Assembly (NCBI RefSeq): GCF_016862075.1
Contig: NZ_BOMG01000051.1
Coordinates: 1-64,000 of the forward strand
DNA length: 64,000 nucleotides
From: Actinoplanes couchii
GTDB taxonomy: Bacteria > Actinomycetota > Actinomycetes > Mycobacteriales > Micromonosporaceae
Direction: 5' to 3'
The notes beneath the pieces were generated by a model. That model saw only the letters and a list, made by a program, of their open reading frames with translations, was not told where the DNA came from and made no database searches. The position numbers and the translations under genes were made by a program. Below are positions 26,155-33,795 of the stretch, piece after piece (within the stretch, counting starts at the first letter, position 1; each line of letters starts with the position of its first letter).

Positions 26155-26633
26155 AAGCCTGGCATCGCACCCGGACCGCGCTGACCGCGGTGAACGGGAC
26201 CACCCTGGCCGGGCTGCTGGTCGCGACGGCCACCGGCACCCGGATCCGGCGCGGGCGGCACGGGGTGCTGATCGCCGAGAACTACCGGTTCCGCTTCCCC
26301 GCCGGGACGTGCTTCACGGTCGGCTCGGTGATCATCACGAAGCGGTCCGCGGAGTGGCTGCTCGACGAGAGTGACGACCGGCGGGTCCGGCTCTTCACCC
26401 ACGAGTGCCGGCACGCCGGTCAGTACGCATTCCTCGGCCCGCTCTTCTGGCCCGCCTACTGGCTCGCGTGCGGCTGGTCCTACACCCTGACCACGTCGTA
26501 CGGCGTGCGCAACTGGTTCGAGAAGAACGCGGGGCTCGCCGACGGGGCATACCCACTCGAACTGCCACTTCGGCCGTGGGCGCACAAGCTCTTTGGTCGG
26601 GAGGAAGGACGCACAGCGCCTCCGGGCACGTAG
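26151..26633 (+). CDS. Small HExxH-motif protein, function unknown
   Basis: 160 residues from GTG 26151, overlapping the GNAT stop by 4 bp. It contains a zinc-metallopeptidase-like motif in TLFTHECRHAGQY-type context (FTHECRHAGQYAFLG, HExxH). Two hydrophobic patches flank it (GTTLAGLLVATATG and LFWPAYWLACG). Further on are WFEKNAGLADG and a basic end. No family is recognised. The HExxH suggests a metal site, but the protein is short for a full peptidase. It could be a membrane-associated minimal protease or a relic. Confidence 0.75.
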   Translation: MKAWHRTRTALTAVNGTTLAGLLVATATGTRIRRGRHGVLIAENYRFRFPAGTCFTVGSVIITKRSAEWLLDESDDRRVRLFTHECRHAGQYAFLGPLFWPAYWLACGWSYTLTTSYGVRNWFEKNAGLADGAYPLELPLRPWAHKLFGREEGRTAPPGT

Positions 26634-26811
26634 CCAAGTGGGTCAGCGCTGGATCGTTGGATCCCTCGGAGATTGTCGCCAATGTCCAGGTGAGGGGCCT
26701 CGTACGGCGTCGCATCCTCCCGCAGAGAGCATCCTGCCGATCCGGAGATCGGAGTGCAAGTCCTCGGAGGAGGGAATCTTCACCAACCGACGGTTCGCCG
26801 GTTACTTTCTG

Positions 26812-28095
26812 CTATCCGAGCAGGCCAGCCTCGCGCGCGCCTTTCAGTGACGGCTTGATCGTGTGTGTCGGTCCAACCTGGCCGGCCACCGCGTCGAGGG
26901 TTTTCAGGCCCTCGCCGGTGTTGTAGACGACCGTCTCCTTGGTCGGGTCGAGCTTGCCGGCCGCCACCAGCTTCTTGAGCACCGCGACGGTGGTGCCGCC
27001 GGCGGTCTCGGCGAAGACGCCGGTGGTCTCGGCCAGCAGCCGGATGCCCTCGCGGATCTCGTCGTCGTTGGCGTAGTCCATCCAGCCGCCGGTGCGCTTG
27101 ACGGCCTCGATCGCGTACGGCCCGGCGGCCGGGTCACCGATGTTCAGCGACTTGGCGATGCCCGTCGGCTTGACCGGGGTGATCACGTCGGTGTCGGCGT
27201 GCAGCGCGACCGCGATCGGGTTGCAGCCCTCGGACTGGGCGCCGAAGACGGTCCAGCCGCCCTCGGGGGCCTCGGCGAGTCCGATCTCGACCAGCTCGCT
27301 GAACGCCTTGTCCACCTTGGTGAGCAGCTCGCCGGAGGCCATCGGGATGACCACCTGGGCCGGGATGCGCCAGCCGAGCTGCTCGGCCACCTCGTAGCCG
27401 AGCGTCTTGGAGCCCTCGGCGTAGAACGGCCGCACGTTCACGTTCACGAACGCGGTGTCCTCGAACTCGTCGGTCTCCACCAGCTCGCTGCACAGACGGT
27501 TCACGTCGTCGTAGGAGCCCTCGATGGCGACCAGTTCCCCGCCGTACACCGCGGTGGTGATGATCTTGCCCTGCTCCAGGTCGGAGGGGATGAAGACGAT
27601 GCTCGGCACCCCGGCACGGGCCGCGTGGGCGGCGACCGAGTTGGCCAGGTTGCCGGTGGAGGCGCAGGAGAACCGGTTGAAGCCCAGCTCCTTGGCGGCG
27701 GTCAGGGCCACCGAGACGACCCGGTCCTTGAACGAGTGGGTCGGGTTCTGCGAGTCGTCCTTGATGAACAACGGCGCCTCGATGCCGACCGCCGCGGCCA
27801 GGGCCGGAGCCGGCACCAGCGGGGTCATCCCCGGGTTCAGCGTCACCCGGGTGTCCGGGTTCTGCCCGGCCGGGAGCAGGGCGGCATAACGCCAGATGTT
27901 CTGCGGGCCCGCCTCGATCTGGGCCCGGGTCACCCGCGCGAGCGCCGCCTCGTCGTAAGCGACCTCGAGCGGGCCGAAACACTCGTAACAGGCGTGCTGC
28001 GCGGCCAGCGGGTACTCGGCGCCGCAGGCACGGCAGATCAGACCGCGCGCGGGGGAGGTGGAGGTGTTCGAGGGTGCGTCAACTACAGACGTCAT
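26812..28095 (-). CDS. thrC: Threonine synthase ThrC
   Basis: 427 residues. An N-terminal zinc-ribbon-like segment (CRACGAEYPL and ACYECFGPLE) precedes the fold type II PLP domain. The PLP lysine lies in NPTHSFKDRVV, and phosphate-binding loops include SCASTGNLANSVA. It converts O-phosphohomoserine to threonine, the last step of the pathway. The ATG at 28095 follows GAGAGGA by 7 bp. The leader is an S-box riboswitch whose P1 stem abuts that ribosome site. The upstream 178 bp on the other side (26634-26811) hold no recognisable gene. Confidence 0.95.
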   Translation of the reverse strand: MTSVVDAPSNTSTSPARGLICRACGAEYPLAAQHACYECFGPLEVAYDEAALARVTRAQIEAGPQNIWRYAALLPAGQNPDTRVTLNPGMTPLVPAPALAAAVGIEAPLFIKDDSQNPTHSFKDRVVSVALTAAKELGFNRFSCASTGNLANSVAAHAARAGVPSIVFIPSDLEQGKIITTAVYGGELVAIEGSYDDVNRLCSELVETDEFEDTAFVNVNVRPFYAEGSKTLGYEVAEQLGWRIPAQVVIPMASGELLTKVDKAFSELVEIGLAEAPEGGWTVFGAQSEGCNPIAVALHADTDVITPVKPTGIAKSLNIGDPAAGPYAIEAVKRTGGWMDYANDDEIREGIRLLAETTGVFAETAGGTTVAVLKKLVAAGKLDPTKETVVYNTGEGLKTLDAVAGQVGPTHTIKPSLKGAREAGLLG

Positions 28096-28106
28096 CAGAG
28101 TTTCCT

Positions 28107-28241
28107 CTCATCTTTCCCCGCGGCGACCTGCCGAAACGGGGACGGAATTAGCACCTGCCACGTCGCTGCTCGTCATCGAGCACAGCTAGCGGTGGTTGCC
28201 GGGGCTTCGTCGGGCCGTATCCCTCTGCCCCTCTGGATGAG
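28107..28241 (-). ncRNA. SAM riboswitch (S-box type) in the thrC leader
   Basis: Read on the minus strand, all core parts of the SAM-I aptamer appear in order. P1 is CTCATC (28236-28241) pairing with GATGAG (28107-28112). The conserved CAGAGGGGCAGAGGGA, GGCCC, GAAGCC and CCGGCAACC follow. P3 has a GCTCG-ATGA-CGAGC hairpin. Then come GGTGCTAATTCC and a P4 with CCCCG/CGGGG arms. The P1 3' strand overlaps the first bases of the thrC ribosome site, so control is probably at translation. SAM-I versus SAM-IV was not resolved by covariance modelling. Confidence 0.9.
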
Positions 28242-28376
28242 GTATTCAGTTGTTTCCCACACCTTACGACGAGATTCGGCGATCTCCATACGGTCTTCCC
28301 GAGGTGTGAGCGACCTCCTTCCGAGAGTGACGCTTCGACCCGGGAAGATACTCCAAAAATCCCTTATTTCGTACGT

Positions 28377-29294
28377 TCAGAGCACAGCGACGCAGGAGAT
28401 CTGGGTCGCGACCGGCTGATATCCGAGGCGCGTGTTCACGGCCAGCATCGGCGCGTTCTCCCCGGCATTGCTCGCGTAGGCGATCCGCATCCCGGACCGT
28501 GCCGCCCGGCGCAGCGTGGCCACCTTGACCATGTAGGCCAGCCCCCGCCCGCGATGGTCCGGGACGGTGGCCGTCATGTCCGACCAGCCCCGCTCGCCGT
28601 CCCGCATCAGCAGGGTGAACGCCACCACCCGGGAACCGGCCAGCGCCACCGTGCTGGAATCCCGGTCCAGTCCGGGCTCGTCACGGATCTCGTGACACCA
28701 CGTCTCGTACGACGACGGCCCGGACGGCACCTCCTCCGGCACGTCCCCGGTCGCCTCCAACTCAGCCTGGTAGAGCGCCGCCTCCGGCACGTCCCGCACC
28801 GAGCACAGCTTGATTCCGGGCTGCCGCGGGGGCACCCCGCAGGGCGGCAGACTCAGGTCACGGGCCGAGAACCGCATCACCCGCGACGAGGCCCGGAAAC
28901 CGCGCCGCTCGGCGAACCCGACCGCCTCCGGTGAGATCCGCGCGGCGGCCCGGGACACCCCGATCGAGCGCAGGTAGGAGGTGGCCTCGGTGAGCAGAGC
29001 GGTACCGATGCCGCGGCCGCGGTGGGCCGGGTCGACATGGCACTGGGAGATCTGCCCGAAATCCCGGTCCTCGGCGCGCGGATCCCGGAGCGCGGCCACC
29101 CAGCCGACCATCCGGCCGTCCACCTCGGCGGCGTAACCCGCCCAGTCCTCGCCCGGCGCCGGCTCGGCGATCAGCCGGCGCATCGACTCCTCGCCACGCA
29201 CCAGGAAGGGGTAGACGACAGCGCGCAGGGCGACCAGAGCCGCGGCATCGTCGGGGCGGGCGGGGCGAATCCGGAAAGCCGTCACGCCGACCAT
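28377..29294 (-). CDS. Double-GNAT acetyltransferase
   Basis: The ATG at 29294 gives 305 residues; a TTG nine codons upstream is less likely. Two GNAT domains are in tandem. The first has the CoA loop CHVDPAHRGRGIGTALL. The second has TATVPDHRGRGLAYMVKVAT and ends NTRLGYQPVATQI. Two-domain GNATs in actinomycetes include MshD and antibiotic or peptide acetyltransferases; this one lacks MshD-specific sequence and its substrate is unknown. It lies upstream of the thrC riboswitch on the same strand, with a 130-bp gap. Confidence 0.85.
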   Translation of the reverse strand: MVGVTAFRIRPARPDDAAALVALRAVVYPFLVRGEESMRRLIAEPAPGEDWAGYAAEVDGRMVGWVAALRDPRAEDRDFGQISQCHVDPAHRGRGIGTALLTEATSYLRSIGVSRAAARISPEAVGFAERRGFRASSRVMRFSARDLSLPPCGVPPRQPGIKLCSVRDVPEAALYQAELEATGDVPEEVPSGPSSYETWCHEIRDEPGLDRDSSTVALAGSRVVAFTLLMRDGERGWSDMTATVPDHRGRGLAYMVKVATLRRAARSGMRIAYASNAGENAPMLAVNTRLGYQPVATQISCVAVL

Positions 29295-29343
29295 GTCATC
29301 GGCCGATGGCGGGACCGTCAACCGATATCCATATGCATGACCC

Positions 29344-29385
29344 GGCGGCAGGGGACGGTCCGGCGGACCGCCTGCGCCTGCCGCC
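29344..29385 (-). terminator. Terminator-like hairpin after the ABC permease gene
   Basis: GGCGGCAGG at 29344-29352 pairs with CCTGCCGCC at 29377-29385. An inner GGTCC/GGACC dyad makes a branched or extended hairpin. It lies 33 bp past the permease stop codon. There is no T-run, so termination is likely but not proven. Confidence 0.6.
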
Positions 29386-29417
29386 GTAGTCAGGCGACTG
29401 TTCCTACTCGTACAAAA

Positions 29418-30290
29418 TCAAGAAGTGACGTCCTTGCGGGTGAACCGGTAGAAGGCCGCCCCCCAGAAGATCGTCGCGTAGATGACCGCGGAGATCGCGC
29501 CCTTCGCCATGTCCTCGGTCTGCACCGGCGTGGAGAGCAGACCCATCCAGGCGTCCGCGTAGTGCGTCGGCAGAGCGCTGCGAATGTCACCGAGCGCATC
29601 GATCTGGTCGAGGATGCTCGACATGATGAAGAGCAGGACGGCGCCGCCGACCGCGCCCAGCGCTGCGTCGGTCAGCACCGACAGCAGGAACGCCAGACCG
29701 GCCACCACCAGCAGGGTCGTCCCCAGGTACGCGGTGATGCCGAGCAGTCGCAGCACACCCTCGCCGGCCGGGATCTCGGCGGCGATGGTGCTGCCGAGCG
29801 GGGACCAGCCGTAACGCAGCGTGCCGATCAGCAGGCCGGTGCCGACCAGCGTGAGCAGGGCCAGCACCGAGTACCCGGCGGCCACGATCAGCTTGACGCC
29901 GAGCAGCCGGGCCCGCGGCACCGGGACCGCCAGCAGGTAGCGCAGGCTGCCCCAGCTCGCCTCGCTGGCCACCGTGTCGCCGAAGAACAGCGCGACCACC
30001 ACGACCAGCAGGAAGCTCGCCGAGACGGCCAGGCCGAAGAGCGCGAAGTTCAACCCGCCGGAGGTGGCCAGGTCGGCCATGCTGCTGAACGCGCCGCCAC
30101 CACCGCCGTCGTTGTCGTCGTCCCGGCGGCCGCCACCGAACTCGAAGGCGAGCAGCACGATCACCGGCAGCAACGCCATGAATCCGAGGGCGAGCTGGGT
30201 GCGGCGGCGGGACGCCTGGCGGCGCACCTCGGCCCAGATCGGCAGCGTGCGCGAGGCCTTGTAGCCGGCGGCCGCTTCCACGGTGCTCAT
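29418..30290 (-). CDS. ABC transporter permease (ABC-2 type)
   Basis: The ATG at 30290 gives 290 residues, overlapping the stop of the ATPase-fusion gene by 4 bp. It has six hydrophobic helices in the ABC-2 exporter layout. The first helix (LALGFMALLPVIVLLAFEF) is followed by an acidic, Gly-rich external loop (GGGRRDDDNDGGGGG). The SEASWGSLRYLLAVPVPRARLL cytoplasmic segment is typical of drug or lipid exporters of this class. It is the membrane partner of the upstream hydrolase-ATPase fusion. The transported substrate is unknown. Confidence 0.88.
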   Translation of the reverse strand: MSTVEAAAGYKASRTLPIWAEVRRQASRRRTQLALGFMALLPVIVLLAFEFGGGRRDDDNDGGGGGAFSSMADLATSGGLNFALFGLAVSASFLLVVVVALFFGDTVASEASWGSLRYLLAVPVPRARLLGVKLIVAAGYSVLALLTLVGTGLLIGTLRYGWSPLGSTIAAEIPAGEGVLRLLGITAYLGTTLLVVAGLAFLLSVLTDAALGAVGGAVLLFIMSSILDQIDALGDIRSALPTHYADAWMGLLSTPVQTEDMAKGAISAVIYATIFWGAAFYRFTRKDVTS

Positions 30291-33010
30291 CGGTCCCCAC
30301 TTCCTCGGGAGTTGTCGCCGACCAGGGACAGGAACGCGTCCTCCAGGCGCCGGCGGGGCACCAGACGGTCCACGCCGATCCCGGCGGTGACCAGCGACGC
30401 GACCACCTCGGAGCGGGCCGTGCCGTTCATGTCCACGATCAGGCTGGACTCGCCCTCGGTCTGCACCGATTTCACGCCCAGCTCCTCCAGGACCCGGGTG
30501 GCGGCCGGCACGTCGGAGACGTCCAGCTGCACCGACGGCGAGTCGCCGACGATGTCGTTGACCGGGCCGGACGCCACGATCCGGCCCTTGTTGACCACGA
30601 CCGCGTGGGTACAGGTCTGCTCCACCTCGGCGAGCAGGTGGCTGGAGACCAGCACCGCCCGGCCGTCGGTGGCGTACCGCTGCAGCACCCGGCGCATCTC
30701 GGCGATCTGCGGCGGGTCGAGACCGTCGGTCGGCTCGTCGAGCACCAGCAGCTCGGGCAGGCCGAGCATGGCCTGGGCGATGGCCAGGCGCTGCCGCATG
30801 CCGTGGCTGTACTTGCGGGTCTTGCGGTGCACCGACTCGCCCAGACCGGCGATCTCCAGGGCCTCTTCGAACCGGGCGTCCTCCCACGGCCGGCCGGTGG
30901 CCAGCCAGTACGCCTTCAGGTTCTCGTAGCCGCTCAGGTGCGGCAGGAAGCCGGGGCCCTCGACCAGCGCGCCGACCCGGGACAGGATCGGGGCGCCGGA
31001 GACCAGGCGGTGGCCGAAGACGTAGATCTCGCCGGCGGTCGGCTGGGTCAGGCCCATCAGCACCCGCAGGGTGGTGGTCTTGCCGGCGCCGTTCGGGCCG
31101 AGCAGGCCGACGACCTGGCCGCGCTGGACGGTGAAGCTGATCTCCTGGACCGCCACGAACCCGTCGCCGTACGCCTTGCGCAGCCCCTTGACCACCAGCG
31201 GGGTGTCGGCGTGCTCGCCGACGACCGTCACGTCCCGGCGGCGGTGCAGCACCCGGCGGATCAGCAGCAGCACGATCAGACCGAGAACGATCACCCCGAG
31301 GACACCGGCCAGGGCGTACCACCAGACACTGCCGGGATCGGCGATCGGGGTGCCGGCCAGGGTCGGCAGGGTGAGCGTGGACTCCACCGCCACGGTGTAG
31401 ACCGCGGGCGTGGCCGGGCTGAGGAAGGCCTGGTCGGAGGTGGCGACGGTGATCCGGACGGTGTGGCCGGCCTCGATCTCCCGGACGATCGCCGGCAGCG
31501 TCACGGTGACCGGCTGGGCCTGGGTGACGTCGGCGGGCAGGCCGGTGAGCCGGATCGGCGCCACCAGACCGGCGCTGAGCGTGGACGTGCCGTTCGGGTC
31601 GACGTCGTAGAGCTTGACGAAGAGGGTCGCCTCACCGGTCGGCGACGCGGCCCGCAGCGACACCGTCGGGGCGCCGGCCACGTCGATCGAGCCGGTCAGC
31701 GGGGCGGACTCCCAGTTCGCGTGCTGACCCGGGATGTCCATCGCGACACCGCCGCTGAGCAGCGAACTGAGCCGGCCGCCGATGCCGGGCAGCGAGGAGA
31801 TGGCGCCCGGGTTCCCGTTCGGCGGGTTGGCGATCGGCTGCGCCGCCCCGGTCAGGGTGACGTCGGTGGTGCCGGTGCCGGAGATGCCCGGGTACGCGTC
31901 GGCCGAGTAGCCGTTGGTGACCAGATCCCGGTCCATCGCGCTGAAACCGGCCACCCGGGACCAGGTGAACGCGTCACCAGGCGTCTCGCCCTCGCCCTTG
32001 AGGTAGTGCTCCAGCCACTGCAGCGTGAGGTACTTCACCCGGTCCGAGTCGGTGCCCGGGCCCTCGCCGCCGTCGTGGCCGCCGGTGAACCAGGCGACCT
32101 TGACCGGGGTGCCGGCCGCGGCGATGCCCTTGGCGTTGGCGTCCGCCTCGGAGAGCGGGAAGAGGCTGTCGACCGCGCCCTGGATCAGCAGCGTCGGCGC
32201 CTTGATCTTGTCGAGCACGGTGGCCGGGCTGGACTCCCGCAGCAGCGCGGTGGTGGTCTCGTCCGGCACGCCGGTGGTGGCCATCTGCAGGTAGGCCTTG
32301 CAGACGTCCTCGGCGAACCGGCCGCATGCCGGATCGCCCTGCTCCTGGCCCCGGCCGCTGCCGCCCAGGGTCAGGGTGGCGGCGCCGTTGCCGAAGAAGT
32401 AACCGGCCCAGCTCTTCTTGAAGACCCCGCCGGGGACCAGGGACTGGCCCAGGTCGTTCCAGGTGATCTGCGGCACGATCGCGTCGACCCGCTGGTCCTG
32501 GCCGGCCAGCAGCAGGGCCAGGGCGCCGCCGTAGGAGCCGCCGACCACGGCGACCCTCGGGTCGCCGGCGGCGTCGGTGGTCACCTCGGGCCGGGTCGCC
32601 AGCCAGTCGAGCAGCAGAGACGCGTCCTTGACCTCGTGGTCCGGGCTGTCCAGGTGGATCTGCCCGGTGCTGCGGCCGAAACCGCGGGCGGTGTAGGTCA
32701 GGACCGCGTAACCCTGCTCGGCCAGCGACTCGGCGTCCGAGCGGACCGAGTCCTTGGTGCCACCGAAACCGTGCGCCACCAGGACCGCGGGCACCTTCCC
32801 GTCGCGGTCGGCGGGCAGGTAGAAGCGGGCGTCCAGCTCCACGCCGTCGCCGGCCAGCCGCAGATCCTCGCTGGTCCAGGCGTCGGCGGCGGGACGGACG
32901 GCCCAGACGGCCGCGGCGGCCAGCACCGCGAGGGCGGCCGCCGCGGGAATGACCCGGCGCCGGTTGAGCCGGGGTAACGCACGGCGTAAACCGGCGGACA
33001 GGGCAGACAT
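30287..33010 (-). CDS. Fused alpha/beta hydrolase (S15/CocE-like) and ABC transporter ATPase
   Basis: 907 residues from ATG 33010. A -10-like TAGCGT ends 7 bp earlier, so the mRNA may be leaderless. Residues 18-38 are a signal anchor. Then comes an alpha/beta hydrolase with nucleophile Ser159 in GGSYGG, an Asp in QGAVDSLFP and a His in TGGHDGG, followed by a jelly-roll domain like CocE/X-Pro peptidases. A second helix (WWYALAGVLGVIVLGLIVL, about 570-590) leads to a full ABC ATPase: Walker A GPNGAGKTT near 638, signature YSHGMRQRLAIAQ, Walker B LLVLDEPTDGLDP. Topology places the hydrolase outside and the ATPase inside. Partner permease is the next gene. Confidence 0.92.
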   Translation of the reverse strand: MSALSAGLRRALPRLNRRRVIPAAAALAVLAAAAVWAVRPAADAWTSEDLRLAGDGVELDARFYLPADRDGKVPAVLVAHGFGGTKDSVRSDAESLAEQGYAVLTYTARGFGRSTGQIHLDSPDHEVKDASLLLDWLATRPEVTTDAAGDPRVAVVGGSYGGALALLLAGQDQRVDAIVPQITWNDLGQSLVPGGVFKKSWAGYFFGNGAATLTLGGSGRGQEQGDPACGRFAEDVCKAYLQMATTGVPDETTTALLRESSPATVLDKIKAPTLLIQGAVDSLFPLSEADANAKGIAAAGTPVKVAWFTGGHDGGEGPGTDSDRVKYLTLQWLEHYLKGEGETPGDAFTWSRVAGFSAMDRDLVTNGYSADAYPGISGTGTTDVTLTGAAQPIANPPNGNPGAISSLPGIGGRLSSLLSGGVAMDIPGQHANWESAPLTGSIDVAGAPTVSLRAASPTGEATLFVKLYDVDPNGTSTLSAGLVAPIRLTGLPADVTQAQPVTVTLPAIVREIEAGHTVRITVATSDQAFLSPATPAVYTVAVESTLTLPTLAGTPIADPGSVWWYALAGVLGVIVLGLIVLLLIRRVLHRRRDVTVVGEHADTPLVVKGLRKAYGDGFVAVQEISFTVQRGQVVGLLGPNGAGKTTTLRVLMGLTQPTAGEIYVFGHRLVSGAPILSRVGALVEGPGFLPHLSGYENLKAYWLATGRPWEDARFEEALEIAGLGESVHRKTRKYSHGMRQRLAIAQAMLGLPELLVLDEPTDGLDPPQIAEMRRVLQRYATDGRAVLVSSHLLAEVEQTCTHAVVVNKGRIVASGPVNDIVGDSPSVQLDVSDVPAATRVLEELGVKSVQTEGESSLIVDMNGTARSEVVASLVTAGIGVDRLVPRRRLEDAFLSLVGDNSRGSGDR

Positions 33011-33056
33011 GGCGCACACGCTAGCCGGAAGCGGCTGAGCGGTGCCTGTGAAACCT

Positions 33057-33122
33057 CTCAGCCGGTCCGGCCGACCGGCTCAGCAGGCCTGACCAGCGGT
33101 CTCAGCAAGCCTGACCGGCGGT
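33057..33122. repeat. 22-bp tandem repeat at the 3' end of the lipoprotein gene
   Basis: Units at 33079-33100 and 33101-33122 match at 20 of 22 positions. A more diverged unit lies at 33057-33078 (about 14 of 22). Each begins CTCAGC, which on the minus strand contains TGA. The stop codon of the lipoprotein gene (33102) is in the innermost unit, and the outer units lie beyond the stop. Confidence 0.8.
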
Positions 33123-33725
33123 GAAGTTCTGCTCGACGGTGGTGGCCACACCCGCGGTGAGGGCGGTCACCTTTCCAGCGGTGATCTCCACCAGCAGAGT
33201 GTTGGTCTCCTCCACCACCTGCCAGCCGGTGACGCCGGCCGCGCCGGTCACCGCCTTGCCGGCCGGATAGGCGGCCTGCACCGCGGCCTGGTCGGCGCCG
33301 ATCGCCACCCCCTCCGCGGTGCTCGCGGTGGCGGCGGTGGTCCGGACCTCGGCCACCGTGCCGCCGACGAACCGGATCTTCGGCTCGCCGAAGAAGACGC
33401 TGCCGGTGGCGCAGCCGTTCGCGGCCACCGGGCCGGTGACGATCTCGTCGGCGACCAGCTCGGTCTGTGCCTCGCCGACCTGGTAGGGGCCGAGACCGGC
33501 GGGGCTCAGCTGGATCCGGCCGCCCTCGCCGGGCTCGGGGCGGGGCGGGAGCGAGGCGGGGTCGCCACCGGGCACGTCCAGCGAGACGTCCGGGGTCACC
33601 ACCACCTCGGACGACTCGATCACGGGTGTGCTCGCGCCCGCGGCCGGAGTGGCCGGTGGGTCGTCGGTGCATCCGGCGAGCAGTGCCAGAGCGATCGACG
33701 GGACGACTAGGTGGCGGAGCCTCAT
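33102..33725 (-). CDS. Putative lipoprotein, function unknown
   Basis: 207 residues. A lipoprotein signal (MRLRHLVVPSIALALLAGC) places Cys19 at the lipobox. A Pro/Glu-rich linker to about residue 70 precedes a compact domain with two cysteines (NGCATGSVFF and the terminal GQAC). The pattern of a domain tracking AGLGPYQVGEA and VAEVRTTAATAS resembles small secreted actinobacterial proteins of unknown role. It lies 92 bp upstream of the hydrolase-ATPase gene on the same strand. Confidence 0.82.
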   Translation of the reverse strand: MRLRHLVVPSIALALLAGCTDDPPATPAAGASTPVIESSEVVVTPDVSLDVPGGDPASLPPRPEPGEGGRIQLSPAGLGPYQVGEAQTELVADEIVTGPVAANGCATGSVFFGEPKIRFVGGTVAEVRTTAATASTAEGVAIGADQAAVQAAYPAGKAVTGAAGVTGWQVVEETNTLLVEITAGKVTALTAGVATTVEQNFTAGQAC

Positions 33726-33795
33726 GAACGGATTACCCCCGGGCGGTTAGCGTTGACGAGCCAGGCCCCAGACGAACACATCGGAGGCATGCACG

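Noticed and set aside
25452..26633. Long 393-residue plus-strand protein
   Set aside because: Its first two thirds are the GNAT gene read in another frame; the real gene begins at GTG 26151 overlapping the GNAT stop.
30605..32977. Open frame of 790 codons on the plus strand
   Set aside because: Antisense to the hydrolase-ATPase fusion, whose strand has all catalytic motifs. The plus translation is Gly/Arg/Val-rich without domains.
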